Positions 6,765-14,595 of a stretch of DNA of 20,548 nt are shown here, piece after piece. The DNA is from Cyanobacteria bacterium UBA791 (GTDB lineage Bacteria; Cyanobacteriota; Vampirovibrionia; Gastranaerophilales; Gastranaerophilaceae). The translations under genes were made by a program, and so were the position numbers. The stretch covers positions 319 through 20,866 of the forward strand of contig DBIX01000054.1 of NCBI GenBank assembly GCA_002297005.1, read 5' to 3'. Position 1 is the stretch's first letter. The number at the start of each line of letters is the position of its first letter. Below the pieces are notes generated by a model that worked only from the letters and a program-made list of their open reading frames with translations, had not been told where the DNA came from and ran no database searches.

Positions 6765-8030
6765 TTATATTTTCCAAGAATGCAAGTATTCTTGTTGTTC
6801 AGGAGTCAAAGTATCAATTTTAACACCCATTGATTCAAGCTTAATTCTTGCAATCATCATATCAACTTCTTCAGGTAAAGTTAATAACTTGTTAGGCAAT
6901 TTACCTTGATTTTTAACAAGATATTCAATACCAAGAGCTTGGTTTGCAAAAGACATATCCATAACACTTGCTGGATGACCTTCTGCAGCAACTAAGTTAA
7001 CTAATCTACCCTCTGCAATAACGTAAATTGATTTACCGTTATCTAATTTGTATTCTTCAAGACTTGGTCTAATTTGTTTAATTTCAACAGCGTGTTCTCT
7101 TAGACCTTTTACGTTAATTTCGTGGTCAAAGTGTCCGCAGTTACCAACAAAAGAACCGTCTTTCATATTTAGTAAATGTTCAACATCAACAACATGTTTA
7201 TCACCAGTAACAGCGATAAAGATGTCACCCTCTTTTGCAGCATCAGCAATAGGCATAACTCTATAACCTTCCATAACTGCTTCTAAAGCTTTTAATGGGT
7301 CAACTTCACAAACAATAACATTTGCACCTAAACCTTTAGCTCTTAAGGCACAACCCTTACCACACCAGCCATAACCTGAGATAACAACTGTTTTACCAGC
7401 AATTAAGATATTTGCTGCTCTAAAGATACCATCAAATAAACTTTGACCTGTACCATATCTGTTATCGTATAAGTGTTTTGTCAAACTTTCATTAACACCA
7501 ACTGCTGGAGCTTTTAATTTGCCTTGTTCTTCCAAAGCTTTTAATCTGATAATACCAGTAGTTGTTTCTTCTGTAGAACCAATGATATGTTCAGCAATTT
7601 CTGGACGTTCTTCGTAAATAGTTGCCATAATGTCACAACCATCATCAATAATAATGTTAGGATTATGGTCAAGAGCAACTCTTACGTGTTCTCTATATGT
7701 TTCAACTGATTCACCAGCATAACCATAAACAGGAATACCCCAGTATTTAACCAAACCAGCTGCAACATCATCTTGAGTTGATAAAGGATTTGATGCAACT
7801 AAAACTGCATCTGCACCACCAGCTTTCATTACTGTACATAAAGCTGCTGTATCTTTTGTAACGTGTACACAAGCAGATAATCTTAAACCTTTAAATGGTT
7901 GTTCTTTAATAAATCTTTCTTGAATACTTCTTAAAACAGGCATATCTCTTAATGCCCATTCAATATTATTTTTACCTTGTTCTGCTAACGAAATATCTTT
8001 AATATCACATTTCATCATTGTTTCTACCAT
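6765..8030 (-). CDS. ahcY: Adenosylhomocysteinase (S-adenosyl-L-homocysteine hydrolase)
   Basis: NAD-dependent enzyme splitting S-adenosylhomocysteine into adenosine and homocysteine, clearing the product of SAM methyltransferases. With the start chosen it has 421 residues, the short bacterial/archaeal form without the extra internal segment of longer relatives. Seen: HVTKDTAALC at 56-65, NPLSTQDD at 81-88, DDGCD at 129-133, EETTTGI at 154-160, NESLTKHLYDN at 180-190 and the Rossmann loop GYGWCGKG at 219-226. Start: an upstream in-frame ATG at 8045 sits on the ribosome site AAAGGGA, whereas the ATG at 8030 lies 6 nt after it, so 8030 is preferred. It begins 1 nt after the stop of a small ORF downstream of glmS, and ends 14 nt short of the terminator stem. 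Confidence 0.96.
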   Translation of the reverse strand: MVETMMKCDIKDISLAEQGKNNIEWALRDMPVLRSIQERFIKEQPFKGLRLSACVHVTKDTAALCTVMKAGGADAVLVASNPLSTQDDVAAGLVKYWGIPVYGYAGESVETYREHVRVALDHNPNIIIDDGCDIMATIYEERPEIAEHIIGSTEETTTGIIRLKALEEQGKLKAPAVGVNESLTKHLYDNRYGTGQSLFDGIFRAANILIAGKTVVISGYGWCGKGCALRAKGLGANVIVCEVDPLKALEAVMEGYRVMPIADAAKEGDIFIAVTGDKHVVDVEHLLNMKDGSFVGNCGHFDHEINVKGLREHAVEIKQIRPSLEEYKLDNGKSIYVIAEGRLVNLVAAEGHPASVMDMSFANQALGIEYLVKNQGKLPNKLLTLPEEVDMMIARIKLESMGVKIDTLTPEQQEYLHSWKI

Positions 8031-8031
8031 T

Positions 8032-8193
8032 TTATTCCCTTTCATAAGCTAAACTTATAGTTAAAGTAGTATCGTCCATGCCAGAAACTGCCCATCGTAG
8101 AGGGTCAATTCCTTGTTTTTTCAATTCTGTTTCAACATATTCAGTTGAAACATTTTCAACCTTTTTTATTTTTACACAATCAGATAAAATCAC
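8032..8193 (-). CDS. Probable small protein (53 residues) between glmS and ahcY
   Basis: Seen: after the glmS stop the minus strand opens in the same frame and runs to a TAA at 8034-8032, 1 nt before the ahcY ATG. The best start is GTG at 8193; AAGG overlapping the glmS stop (8207-8204) lies 10 nt upstream as SD. The product is VILSDCVKIKKVENVS at the start, then STEYVETELKKQGIDP and LRWAVSGMDDTTLTISLAYERE split between residues 32-53: hydrophilic, with an ordinary protein-like composition and an alternating beta-like C-terminal part. It has no ATG start, which is why simple ORF calling misses it. The exact fit between two co-oriented genes supports it as a real operon member. I do not recognise the family and assign no function. 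Confidence 0.6.
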   Translation of the reverse strand: MILSDCVKIKKVENVSTEYVETELKKQGIDPLRWAVSGMDDTTLTISLAYERE

Positions 8194-8205
8194 CTTTGAA
8201 AAACC

Positions 8206-10050
8206 TTATTCAACTGTAACAGATTTTGCTAAGTTTCTAGGTTGGTCAACGTCTTTACCTAAAAATTCGGCAATATGATATGCCAATAATTGTAGAGGAA
8301 CAATTGCCATAATTGGTGAAATTAATTCATGAACGTGAGGAACATTTAATACATAATCAAACAATTCATCAAGTTTTTCATCAGTTGAATCTGTTAGAGC
8401 AATCATTCTAGCGTTTCTAGCTTTTGATTCTTGTGCATTTGAAAGAATTTTTTCATAAACTTTACCGCTCATCATAATTGATAATACTGGTAAAGTTTCA
8501 TCTAACATCGCAATAGGACCGTGTTTTAATTCACCAGCCGGATAACCAGTTGCGTTGATATAACTAATTTCTTTTAATTTTAATGCACCTTCTAAAGCTG
8601 TTGCATAGTTTATACCTCTAGCAATAAAGATAAAGTTTTTAGAGCTAGAATACATTCTTGCACATTTTTGAATTTTATCAGTTTTTGATAATAATAATTC
8701 GATTTTTTGAGGCAATAAAAGTAATTCATTTTTAATAGTTTGAATTTCGTCTTTATCAGCTGATTCTTTAATTTCAGCCAAATGAAGAGCTAATGCATAA
8801 AATGCCATTAACTGAGCTACATAAGATTTTGTAGCAGCTACAGAAACCTCAATACCAGCATTTACTGGAACTAAACTATCAGCCTCACGAGCCATTGCAC
8901 TATCAGGTCTGTTTGTAATGATTAAGATGTGAGAACCTCTAGCCTTTGATTGTTTTACAGCTGTTAAAGTATCTGCTGTTTCACCTGATTGAGAAACACC
9001 AATTACAAGAGTATGTTCATCAGTAACTGTTTTTCTGTAAATATATTCACTTGAAGCTTCAACATCAACTGGGATTTCACAAAGTTCTTCAATGATATAT
9101 TTACCAACTAAAGCTGCATGTAAAGATGTACCGCAAGCTACAACTTGAATACGATTTAGATTTTTAAGTTTTAACTTATCTAACTTAACTTCATCAAGTT
9201 TTATAGGTTCAGTTGCAGAATGTAATTTGCCTGATAAGAAATTTCTAATAACATCAGGTTGTTCGTGAATTTCTTTAAGCATGAAATGTTTGTAACCCAT
9301 TTTACTTAATGCAATAGGTTCCCATGGAAGAAGTTCGACCTTTTGTTTAACTTCATTATTATCCGCATCAAAGATTTGAATAGAATCAGCTTTTAAAATA
9401 GCAACTTGGTTATCATCCAAGTAAATAGCTTTTTTAGTATATTCAATAATTGCAGGAACATCAGATGCTGCAAAGTTTTCACCCTCTCCAACACCAATCA
9501 AAAGTGGAGCGTTTCTACGAGTTGCAATAATTGTGTTTGGAACATCTTGGTGAATAATACATAAAGCATAAGCACCCTCAAGTTCTTTAGTTGCAAGTCT
9601 AACTGCTTCTTTTAAATCTTTTACTTCATTATATTTTTGAGCTACCAAGTGAGCAACTGTTTCAGTATCAGTTTCTGATTGAAAAACACAACCTTTAGCT
9701 TCTAATTTTGCTCTTAATTCTTTAAAGTTTTCAATGATACCATTGTGAACGACTGCTAATTTACCACAATTACAAGTGTGAGGATGAGCATTTTTTATGC
9801 TTGGAACACCGTGAGTTGCCCAACGAATATGACCAATACCAACATTTGCTGTTTTAATTTCGCTTTCCTTTGTTGCTAATAAATCTTTTAGATTTTGTAA
9901 TTTACCCTCTGCTTTATAAACTTTAGTTTTACCATCAGCTAAAAGAGCAACACCTGAAGAATCATAACCTCTATATTCTAAAGAACTTAAACCTTTTGTT
10001 AAAACTTCGGCTACATTTTTTTCGCCTACATAACCTACGATTCCACACAT
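8206..10050 (-). CDS. glmS: Glutamine-fructose-6-phosphate aminotransferase (isomerizing)
   Basis: Makes glucosamine-6-phosphate from fructose-6-phosphate and glutamine, the first step toward UDP-GlcNAc for peptidoglycan and surface glycans. 614 residues, normal length. The N-terminal class II glutaminase domain starts MCGIVGYVG with the catalytic Cys2, followed by EYRGYDSSG at 25-33 and HIRWATHG at 74-81. Two SIS sugar-isomerase domains follow, with CGTSLHAA, SQSGETADT and, near the end, the family-typical PRNLAKSVTVE. SD: AGAAAGG 13 nt before the ATG, a little far. The leader is about 45 nt, too short for the glmS ribozyme known from Gram-positives, and none is seen. It is the first gene of glmS-small ORF-ahcY; the downstream SD overlaps its stop codon. 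Confidence 0.97.
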   Translation of the reverse strand: MCGIVGYVGEKNVAEVLTKGLSSLEYRGYDSSGVALLADGKTKVYKAEGKLQNLKDLLATKESEIKTANVGIGHIRWATHGVPSIKNAHPHTCNCGKLAVVHNGIIENFKELRAKLEAKGCVFQSETDTETVAHLVAQKYNEVKDLKEAVRLATKELEGAYALCIIHQDVPNTIIATRRNAPLLIGVGEGENFAASDVPAIIEYTKKAIYLDDNQVAILKADSIQIFDADNNEVKQKVELLPWEPIALSKMGYKHFMLKEIHEQPDVIRNFLSGKLHSATEPIKLDEVKLDKLKLKNLNRIQVVACGTSLHAALVGKYIIEELCEIPVDVEASSEYIYRKTVTDEHTLVIGVSQSGETADTLTAVKQSKARGSHILIITNRPDSAMAREADSLVPVNAGIEVSVAATKSYVAQLMAFYALALHLAEIKESADKDEIQTIKNELLLLPQKIELLLSKTDKIQKCARMYSSSKNFIFIARGINYATALEGALKLKEISYINATGYPAGELKHGPIAMLDETLPVLSIMMSGKVYEKILSNAQESKARNARMIALTDSTDEKLDELFDYVLNVPHVHELISPIMAIVPLQLLAYHIAEFLGKDVDQPRNLAKSVTVE

Positions 10051-10094
10051 AATATATAAATAACCTTTCTCAATTTCCGTTTCTATCTCTCAAT

Positions 10095-10121
10095 ATTTTA
10101 CCATAAAAACTACAGTTGCAA
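10095..10121 (-). promoter_or_regulatory. Probable glmS promoter, extended -10
   Basis: On the minus strand TGGTAAAAT (TG at 10103-10102, hexamer 10100-10095) forms an extended -10; TTGCAA at 10121-10116 is a possible -35, with a short 15-bp spacer. It is placed about 45 nt before the glmS ATG in a divergent intergenic region. Confidence 0.45.
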
Positions 10122-10176
10122 TGGATTTTTATTGGTTGTAAATTAAGATTATATAAAGACAACACTAGGAGAATAT

Positions 10177-10902
10177 ATGAAAAAGATTTTAGCACTAGTT
10201 GGCATATTATTTATCGGTTTATCAGCAAATGCAGTAGATGTTCCAGTAGATTTTTCAGATATGATAATAAACGAGGGTGCTATAACAATGGATAACATCT
10301 GGAAAAAACTTGGCAAAAGAGAAGAAAAGATAAACCTTGTAGGTTCAAAAATTTTAAACGCAAATAAAATTCCTAACAGAGTTAATTTCATACTTGCAAG
10401 AGGTAATTACACAGTAAACGCTATGACATATTATTCAACAAAAACAGTCAAGGTTTACGCTGGACTTTTCAACTATATAGATAATGACGACGAATTAGCA
10501 GCAATTCTATCACACGAAATTGCACACGATATGGATTTTTATGACGGTTTTGGAAAATTAATCGTTATGAAATTTAATAGTAAAGCTTATGAATACAAAG
10601 CAGATGAAATTGGTATTGATTATATGGTAAAAGCTGGATATAACCCACTTGCAATGATTACCATTATGAACAAAATCGGTGGTGAAAGCATATTTGACTG
10701 GGGAACTTTTACATCACACCCAAAAACTTCTTCAAGATTAATGAAAGATTACGAATATATTTATAAAAAATATCCTAGTTATTTGACTAGTCCAATGGCT
10801 AAAAATATTCACTATGTAAATTGGACAAACACAGCACAAAAGGATATACAAAAATTTCAACAAAGAGAAAAAGAAAGAGCATCAAAAAGAGGTAATCTAT
10901 AA
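10177..10902 (+). CDS. Exported M48-family zinc metallopeptidase
   Basis: 241 residues. Signal peptide at 1-19 (basic KK, hydrophobic LALVGILFIGL, cleavage after ANA). Zinc site HEIAH with His113, Glu114, His117; third ligand Glu139 in EYKADEIG, the M48 ExxxD pattern with Asp143; and SHP at 180-182, a usual M48 feature. Expected role: a periplasmic peptidase or chaperone of the BepA/LoiP type in envelope quality control (family knowledge; the substrate is not deducible). It lacks membrane helices and TPR repeats, so it is the small soluble form. A strong SD (AGGAG, 10167-10171) lies 5 nt before the ATG. Its stop overlaps the next start (TAATG), and three genes run on as one operon. Confidence 0.93.
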   Translation: MKKILALVGILFIGLSANAVDVPVDFSDMIINEGAITMDNIWKKLGKREEKINLVGSKILNANKIPNRVNFILARGNYTVNAMTYYSTKTVKVYAGLFNYIDNDDELAAILSHEIAHDMDFYDGFGKLIVMKFNSKAYEYKADEIGIDYMVKAGYNPLAMITIMNKIGGESIFDWGTFTSHPKTSSRLMKDYEYIYKKYPSYLTSPMAKNIHYVNWTNTAQKDIQKFQQREKERASKRGNL

Positions 10903-11339
10903 TGCTTAGAAAATTGTTTGTAATCTTAACGTTGATAGTTTTTGCACAAGTTACCTTTGCTCAAGAAACAGCTATTCAAATAACACCTGAAAAAGAATAC
11001 AAAACAAGTAACAATGGTATAAAAGAGGGTGACACCTTAAACTTTGTACTTGTAAACGACATAAAAAATTATAAAAAAGGTACAACCGTAACAGGATTAG
11101 TTACAGAAGTTGTAAACAATGGTTTTGGCGGAAAATATGCAACTGTATATTTGGAACAATTTGAACTACAAGGTAAAAAATTAAATGGAATAATTTACCA
11201 AAAAGGAAACGCTCACCCAATATTTTTCGAATATTTTAGCGGTGTAGATGGACAAAGCCTTGGATTTTCACCATTTAGAGGTGGCGAAGTCTTTTTAAGA
11301 CCTAACAAGGATATTTTCACATTGTACTTAAAGGATTAG
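10902..11339 (+). CDS. Exported protein of unknown function, paralogue A
   Basis: 145 residues, with a signal peptide (RKLFVILTLIVFA) and likely cleavage after TFA at about residue 20. The mature part is beta-rich: ITPEKEY, then a GDTLNFVLVNDI segment, a basic stretch KKGTTVTGLVTEV, and an end in FTLYLKD. I do not recognise a family. It shares with the next gene the order ITP, GD(T/W)xxF, VNDI, K(K)xTxVxGxV, NG and a C-terminal (F/Y)xL(Y/F)L, so the two are diverged paralogues. It overlaps the M48 peptidase gene by 1 nt (TAATG), which implies coupled translation; it could be a client, inhibitor or partner of that peptidase (inference). Confidence 0.8.
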   Translation: MLRKLFVILTLIVFAQVTFAQETAIQITPEKEYKTSNNGIKEGDTLNFVLVNDIKNYKKGTTVTGLVTEVVNNGFGGKYATVYLEQFELQGKKLNGIIYQKGNAHPIFFEYFSGVDGQSLGFSPFRGGEVFLRPNKDIFTLYLKD

Positions 11340-11341
11340 TT

Positions 11342-11800
11342 ATGAAAAGAATATTATTATCAATAATTTGCTTGATTATGTTTGCACCAATTGCAAGTGC
11401 AGAAAAACTATCAATAAAAATTACACCAACTCAACTTATTTCAACACATCAAAACGAAATTGAAGTTGGAGATTGGATAAGATTTAAGACAGTAAACGAT
11501 ATTTATTACAAAAACAATTTGTTTATAAAAAAGGATACACCTGTAGTTGGAGTGGTTGATAGTGTTCATGAAAACGGACTAATCGCAGATAATGCGGAAC
11601 TAACTTTTAAAACTTTTTATGTACGAAACACAGGAAATGTACTTGTAAAAATAAATTATCCACTAACAATAAGTAGAAAAAATTCTATGTGCAAAGGTTT
11701 AGGCGATAAAACCACTAAATACGTCGGCGTGATATTTAGAGGCAATGAAATAAAAGTTGAACCTGAAAGTATCACTTATAATCTATTTTTAGAAAAATAA
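11342..11800 (+). CDS. Exported protein of unknown function, paralogue B
   Basis: 152 residues. Signal peptide KRILLSIICLIMFAPIASA with cleavage at about 20. The mature part follows the layout of the preceding protein: IKITPTQL, VGDWIRFKTVNDIYY, IKKDTPVVGVVDSV, NGLIADNAEL, and the end ITYNLFLEK. A single pair of features differs: it has one cysteine (in NSMCKGLG) in the mature part and lacks the paralogue's glycine-rich segment near residues 113-125. An SD-like AAGGA lies in the end of the previous gene, 8 nt before the ATG. Its stop abuts, with no base between, the stop of the gene on the opposite strand, and no terminator hairpin is present. Confidence 0.8.
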   Translation: MKRILLSIICLIMFAPIASAEKLSIKITPTQLISTHQNEIEVGDWIRFKTVNDIYYKNNLFIKKDTPVVGVVDSVHENGLIADNAELTFKTFYVRNTGNVLVKINYPLTISRKNSMCKGLGDKTTKYVGVIFRGNEIKVEPESITYNLFLEK

Positions 11801-12343
11801 TTATTCAACATAACGACGTTTCATAATAAGCTTGTTTTGTTCATTATAAGCATTTGCACCAACCCAATGTGCAATAAGCTTTTCGTCTGGTGAATAAATA
11901 TAAGTTTCCCCCTTAGAAACTCTAACTCCCATATTTATAAGTTCTCCTGTCGGAGAATATTTATAAAAGTTGTACGGATAATTCAAGCCATCTTTTTTAT
12001 CTACATTTATTAAAAACCCATTTGCATCGTAATAATAAACACAATATGGATCATCCTTGTATAAAATGCCATAAGTAGAATCAGAGAAAAACGCCAATGT
12101 TCTATCTTTTAATTCTAAATTACCACTGATAATATTTTGTAAATTAGATTGATTTTCTATATCATAAAATCTGTCTTTAAAAGTGTCTTTATTTATTCGA
12201 TAAGCAATTCCGTCAACAACTTTTTCTCTTGCAGAATTAACATTGTATTCAGCTGAACCGTAGAATACATCGTCAGCCAAAGCACAATTCATATTTAAGA
12301 ACATTACTACGTATAATATAGCCAATAAATTTCGTATAGTCAT
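11801..12343 (-). CDS. Exported protein with YxYxxxGxLI repeats, unknown function
   Basis: 180 residues. Signal peptide at 1-23 (RNLLAILYVVMFL, cleavage after ALA before DDVF). The C-terminal half holds four copies of a short motif: YYYDANGFLI at 103-112, YKYSPTGELI at 127-136, YIYSPDEKLI at 148-157 and AYNEQNKLI at 165-173. The spacing shrinks from 24 to 21 to 18 residues. This resembles the beta-hairpin style of YD/RHS-like or YwqK/MORN-like repeats but matches neither well enough to name. No clear SD precedes the ATG. It is divergent from the phytase-like gene and convergent, stop to stop, with paralogue B. Function unknown; probably acts outside the cytoplasm. Confidence 0.75.
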   Translation of the reverse strand: MTIRNLLAILYVVMFLNMNCALADDVFYGSAEYNVNSAREKVVDGIAYRINKDTFKDRFYDIENQSNLQNIISGNLELKDRTLAFFSDSTYGILYKDDPYCVYYYDANGFLINVDKKDGLNYPYNFYKYSPTGELINMGVRVSKGETYIYSPDEKLIAHWVGANAYNEQNKLIMKRRYVE

Positions 12344-12383
12344 AGTATGTTTTTAAGGATTTATTTTTATAAGTCAAAAATTG

Positions 12384-12392
12384 TGTTATGAT
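12384..12392 (+). promoter_or_regulatory. Extended -10 promoter before the phytase-like gene
   Basis: TGTTATGAT gives TG-N-TATGAT, an extended -10 with its hexamer at 12387-12392. No good -35 is visible. Transcription would begin near 12399, downstream of the first in-frame ATG (12388) and only a few bases before the next one (12403). Confidence 0.4.
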
Positions 12393-13482
12393 AATAAATA
12401 CTATGGAAGAAAAAATAAGAGAATTTTGGAATAATTATAAAAAACAAATAATCCTAATAGCAGTAATAGTATTTGTTTTGATAAAAACACAAGCTGTGAT
12501 TTCAGATAGAGTAAATCTTACACCTGAAAAAGTTTACGAAATAAACACATTACCAAATGTTTGCGAAAACGTAAAAGCTGGTGGTTTTTCAGATTTGTTT
12601 TACAAAGATGGAAAGTTATATATTCTAACAGATAGAGGACCAAATAGCGATGTAAAATTCATTGGCGAAAAAGAGGTTCGAATTTTTTATTGCCCAAACC
12701 TTGTTCCTACAGTTTATGAAACAGAATTTAAAGAAAACGGTGGAATAAAAGTTACAGGAAAGACAAAGCTTTCAGGAGTTTCAGGTTTACCAATAGACGA
12801 AAACAATGATTGTTTCCCTATTGGACCAAACGGAAGTCTTTTATCTCCACAACTTAGCGGTGCAGATACAGAAGCCTTTATCATAGATAAAAAAGGCACA
12901 TATTGGATTGCAGAAGAATATTATCCATCTATTATAAAAGCTGATAAATCACTAAAAGTTGAAAAACGTTTTGCACCAAAAGGTTCAACTGTTTTAAACT
13001 CTAAAATAACATATAATCTTCCAGAAGAGTTAAATGGTATACAAAAAAATCGTGGTTTTGAGGCAATGGCTTATGACGGCAAAAATCACATTTACATATT
13101 TACTCAAAGTGCTTTAAAAGGTGATACTTATGGAAGAATTGTAAAATTCAACACTAAAACAGAGAAAGTTGATAGAATTTATAAATACGAAATCGATACT
13201 GATTCTAAAGTTTCAGGTGCAGTAATGCTAAACAGAAACACTATTCTTACAGTTGAATTTAGAAACGGTATTCACCAAATTAGAAAAGTAAAATTAAAAG
13301 GTAGCAAAATTAAGAGCCAAGAGGTTTACCCTCTAACAGGCTTGAATAATATTGATAGCAATACAAAAATTGAGGGTATTGCTCTTGGAAAGAAAAAACT
13401 TTATATCTTAAATGATAATGATTATGCTCTTAGCGAAACAAATCGTCCAGACAATTTCATTATCGAATTTACTCTAAAATAA
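12388..13482 (+). CDS. Membrane-anchored phytase-like (esterase-like) domain protein
   Basis: 364 residues from the first ATG; the ATG at 12403 (residue 6) is equally or more likely, because a putative -10 box overlaps the first. Residues 21-33 (IILIAVIVFVLIK) form one membrane anchor; the rest should face outward. The phytase-like family pattern (PF13449 type) is clear: GGFSDL at 65-70, TDRGPN at 81-86, DTEAFIID at 160-167, WIAEEYYPSI at 173-182, NRGFEAMA at 221-228. The family is a beta-propeller-like fold often called esterase-like activity of phytase; actual substrates are poorly known and phytase activity should not be assumed. It overlaps the tail of the opposite-strand gene by 14 nt. 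A role in phosphate or surface metabolism is only a guess. Confidence 0.85.
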   Translation: MIINTMEEKIREFWNNYKKQIILIAVIVFVLIKTQAVISDRVNLTPEKVYEINTLPNVCENVKAGGFSDLFYKDGKLYILTDRGPNSDVKFIGEKEVRIFYCPNLVPTVYETEFKENGGIKVTGKTKLSGVSGLPIDENNDCFPIGPNGSLLSPQLSGADTEAFIIDKKGTYWIAEEYYPSIIKADKSLKVEKRFAPKGSTVLNSKITYNLPEELNGIQKNRGFEAMAYDGKNHIYIFTQSALKGDTYGRIVKFNTKTEKVDRIYKYEIDTDSKVSGAVMLNRNTILTVEFRNGIHQIRKVKLKGSKIKSQEVYPLTGLNNIDSNTKIEGIALGKKKLYILNDNDYALSETNRPDNFIIEFTLK

Positions 13483-14422
13483 TGGTAAAATTAATATCGC
13501 CTTTTACATTTTTGTTTTCAGGTTTTTGCGACCAAAGTTTTAGTTCAAAAGTTGCAGGAAAAGCTTTGATATTAAAGAATAATTCTTCTTGGAAGGAAAC
13601 ATTATCGTTGCAACCACCAGCAACACCGCAAGAATAATCTAGTCTTATGGCATCCTTAAATTGATAAACATTTTCTGAAATATTATCTAATTGATTTGCA
13701 AAAACAACATTGTTAATCTTTTTACAGTATCCATAATTGTAGCCCAAATCTCTTGCATTCAGACCTACAAGCTTTAGACGTCTATTCATTTGATTATCAG
13801 AAATATCGTAAGTTAAATAAAACGTATTATCATCTTTAGAAAAACTCAATTTCTTAGGAATTAAATACTCATTATCAGAGCAAGGTAAATATTGTTTTGG
13901 AAAAGTCGCATAATCAACACCGACAAGAATAGCAGGATTATTGATAAATTTACTATCATTTGTCATACTTTTATATGCATAAGAATAAGAACCCATACAG
14001 GCTAAAGCTTTTACACCTAGCCATTTGTTGTTTTCAGAAATTTTCCCAAAAACCTCTTCATTTGGTACATAATCCTTGTTTTTAAAAATTGTTTTATTTA
14101 CATAATATTTTCTAAATGTATAAATTTGTTCCTTTGATACATTGTTGTAATTTGATAAAGAATTAATTTTAATATTACCAGAAATCCAGTATTCATAAGG
14201 GTTTTTCTTTTTAAAGTTTTTAGCAAACCAGTTTTCTTTTTCTTGTTCAGATTCAGAAGTTTCAGAAGTAATGTCTTTATCATCAAGAAAGATTTTTGAA
14301 ACTAACTTTGACTGAAACTTTTGCACAGATTTTGATGCATCGCTACCTGAAATTAATACAAAAGAGGCGATTAATAAAAGAATAACTATTAAAAATTTTT
14401 TAAATTCTGATTCCGGAGTCAT
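13469..14422 (-). CDS. Membrane-anchored or exported protein of unknown function
   Basis: 317 residues, no family recognised. A hydrophobic segment at 10-25 (FLIVILLLIASFVLIS) is an N-terminal anchor or signal peptide; cleavage after SDA is possible. A polar, Ser/Glu-rich linker follows (about 47-64), then an aromatic-rich region. Five cysteines lie in the extracytoplasmic part (142, 181, 233, 265, 271), the last two in CGVAGGC, suggesting disulphides or a metal site. The C-terminal 30 residues look like a beta-sheet edge (FPATFELKLW, FTIILE). There is no SD; a putative extended -10 lies so close that the transcript would be almost leaderless. The 3' end overlaps the phytase-like gene by 14 nt. 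Confidence 0.75.
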   Translation of the reverse strand: MTPESEFKKFLIVILLLIASFVLISGSDASKSVQKFQSKLVSKIFLDDKDITSETSESEQEKENWFAKNFKKKNPYEYWISGNIKINSLSNYNNVSKEQIYTFRKYYVNKTIFKNKDYVPNEEVFGKISENNKWLGVKALACMGSYSYAYKSMTNDSKFINNPAILVGVDYATFPKQYLPCSDNEYLIPKKLSFSKDDNTFYLTYDISDNQMNRRLKLVGLNARDLGYNYGYCKKINNVVFANQLDNISENVYQFKDAIRLDYSCGVAGGCNDNVSFQEELFFNIKAFPATFELKLWSQKPENKNVKGDINFTIILE

Positions 14423-14435
14423 AATTACTAAATAG

Positions 14436-14444
14436 AATATACCA
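14436..14444 (-). promoter_or_regulatory. Possible extended -10 promoter of the unknown anchored protein gene
   Basis: On the minus strand TGGTATATT (TG-N-TATATT) ends 13 nt before the ATG at 14422. Predicted transcription would start about 6 nt before the ATG, giving a near-leaderless mRNA, in keeping with the missing SD. No clear -35. Confidence 0.35.
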
Positions 14445-14531
14445 CAAAATACAAATATTATATCATTTCAAATTTGAATAAAAATTAGACAGTTGTATAA
14501 AAATTGTAGGTAAATAAGCGTGTTTGGGCTA

Positions 14532-14560
14532 TTGCTCATTGGTTTTGTCCGTGCTAAACT
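14532..14560 (+). promoter_or_regulatory. Probable secA promoter
   Basis: TTGCTC (14532-14537), a 17-bp spacer, and TAAACT (14555-14560) preceded by TGC, giving an extended -10 (TGCTAAACT). The leader would be about 30 nt and contains GGAG at 14586-14589, 6 nt before the secA ATG. Confidence 0.45.
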
Positions 14561-14595
14561 TAGGGTAATAAACACAGAGAAAATTGGAGTAATAA

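Noticed and set aside
8043..8045. ATG at 8045 as the ahcY start
   Set aside because: It overlaps the ribosome binding site AAAGGGA; the ATG at 8030 is correctly spaced after it and agrees with family length.
8031..8205. A SAH/SAM riboswitch before ahcY
   Set aside because: The gap is almost entirely an open frame with coding character, and no conserved riboswitch core was visible.
8078..8278. 66-residue plus-strand ORF across the glmS end
   Set aside because: Its C-terminal half is antisense to the conserved glmS C-terminus, the rest is antisense to the small minus-strand ORF, and it has no SD.
10051..10176. glmS ribozyme in the glmS leader
   Set aside because: The leader before the ATG is only about 45 nt, too short, and no ribozyme core is visible.
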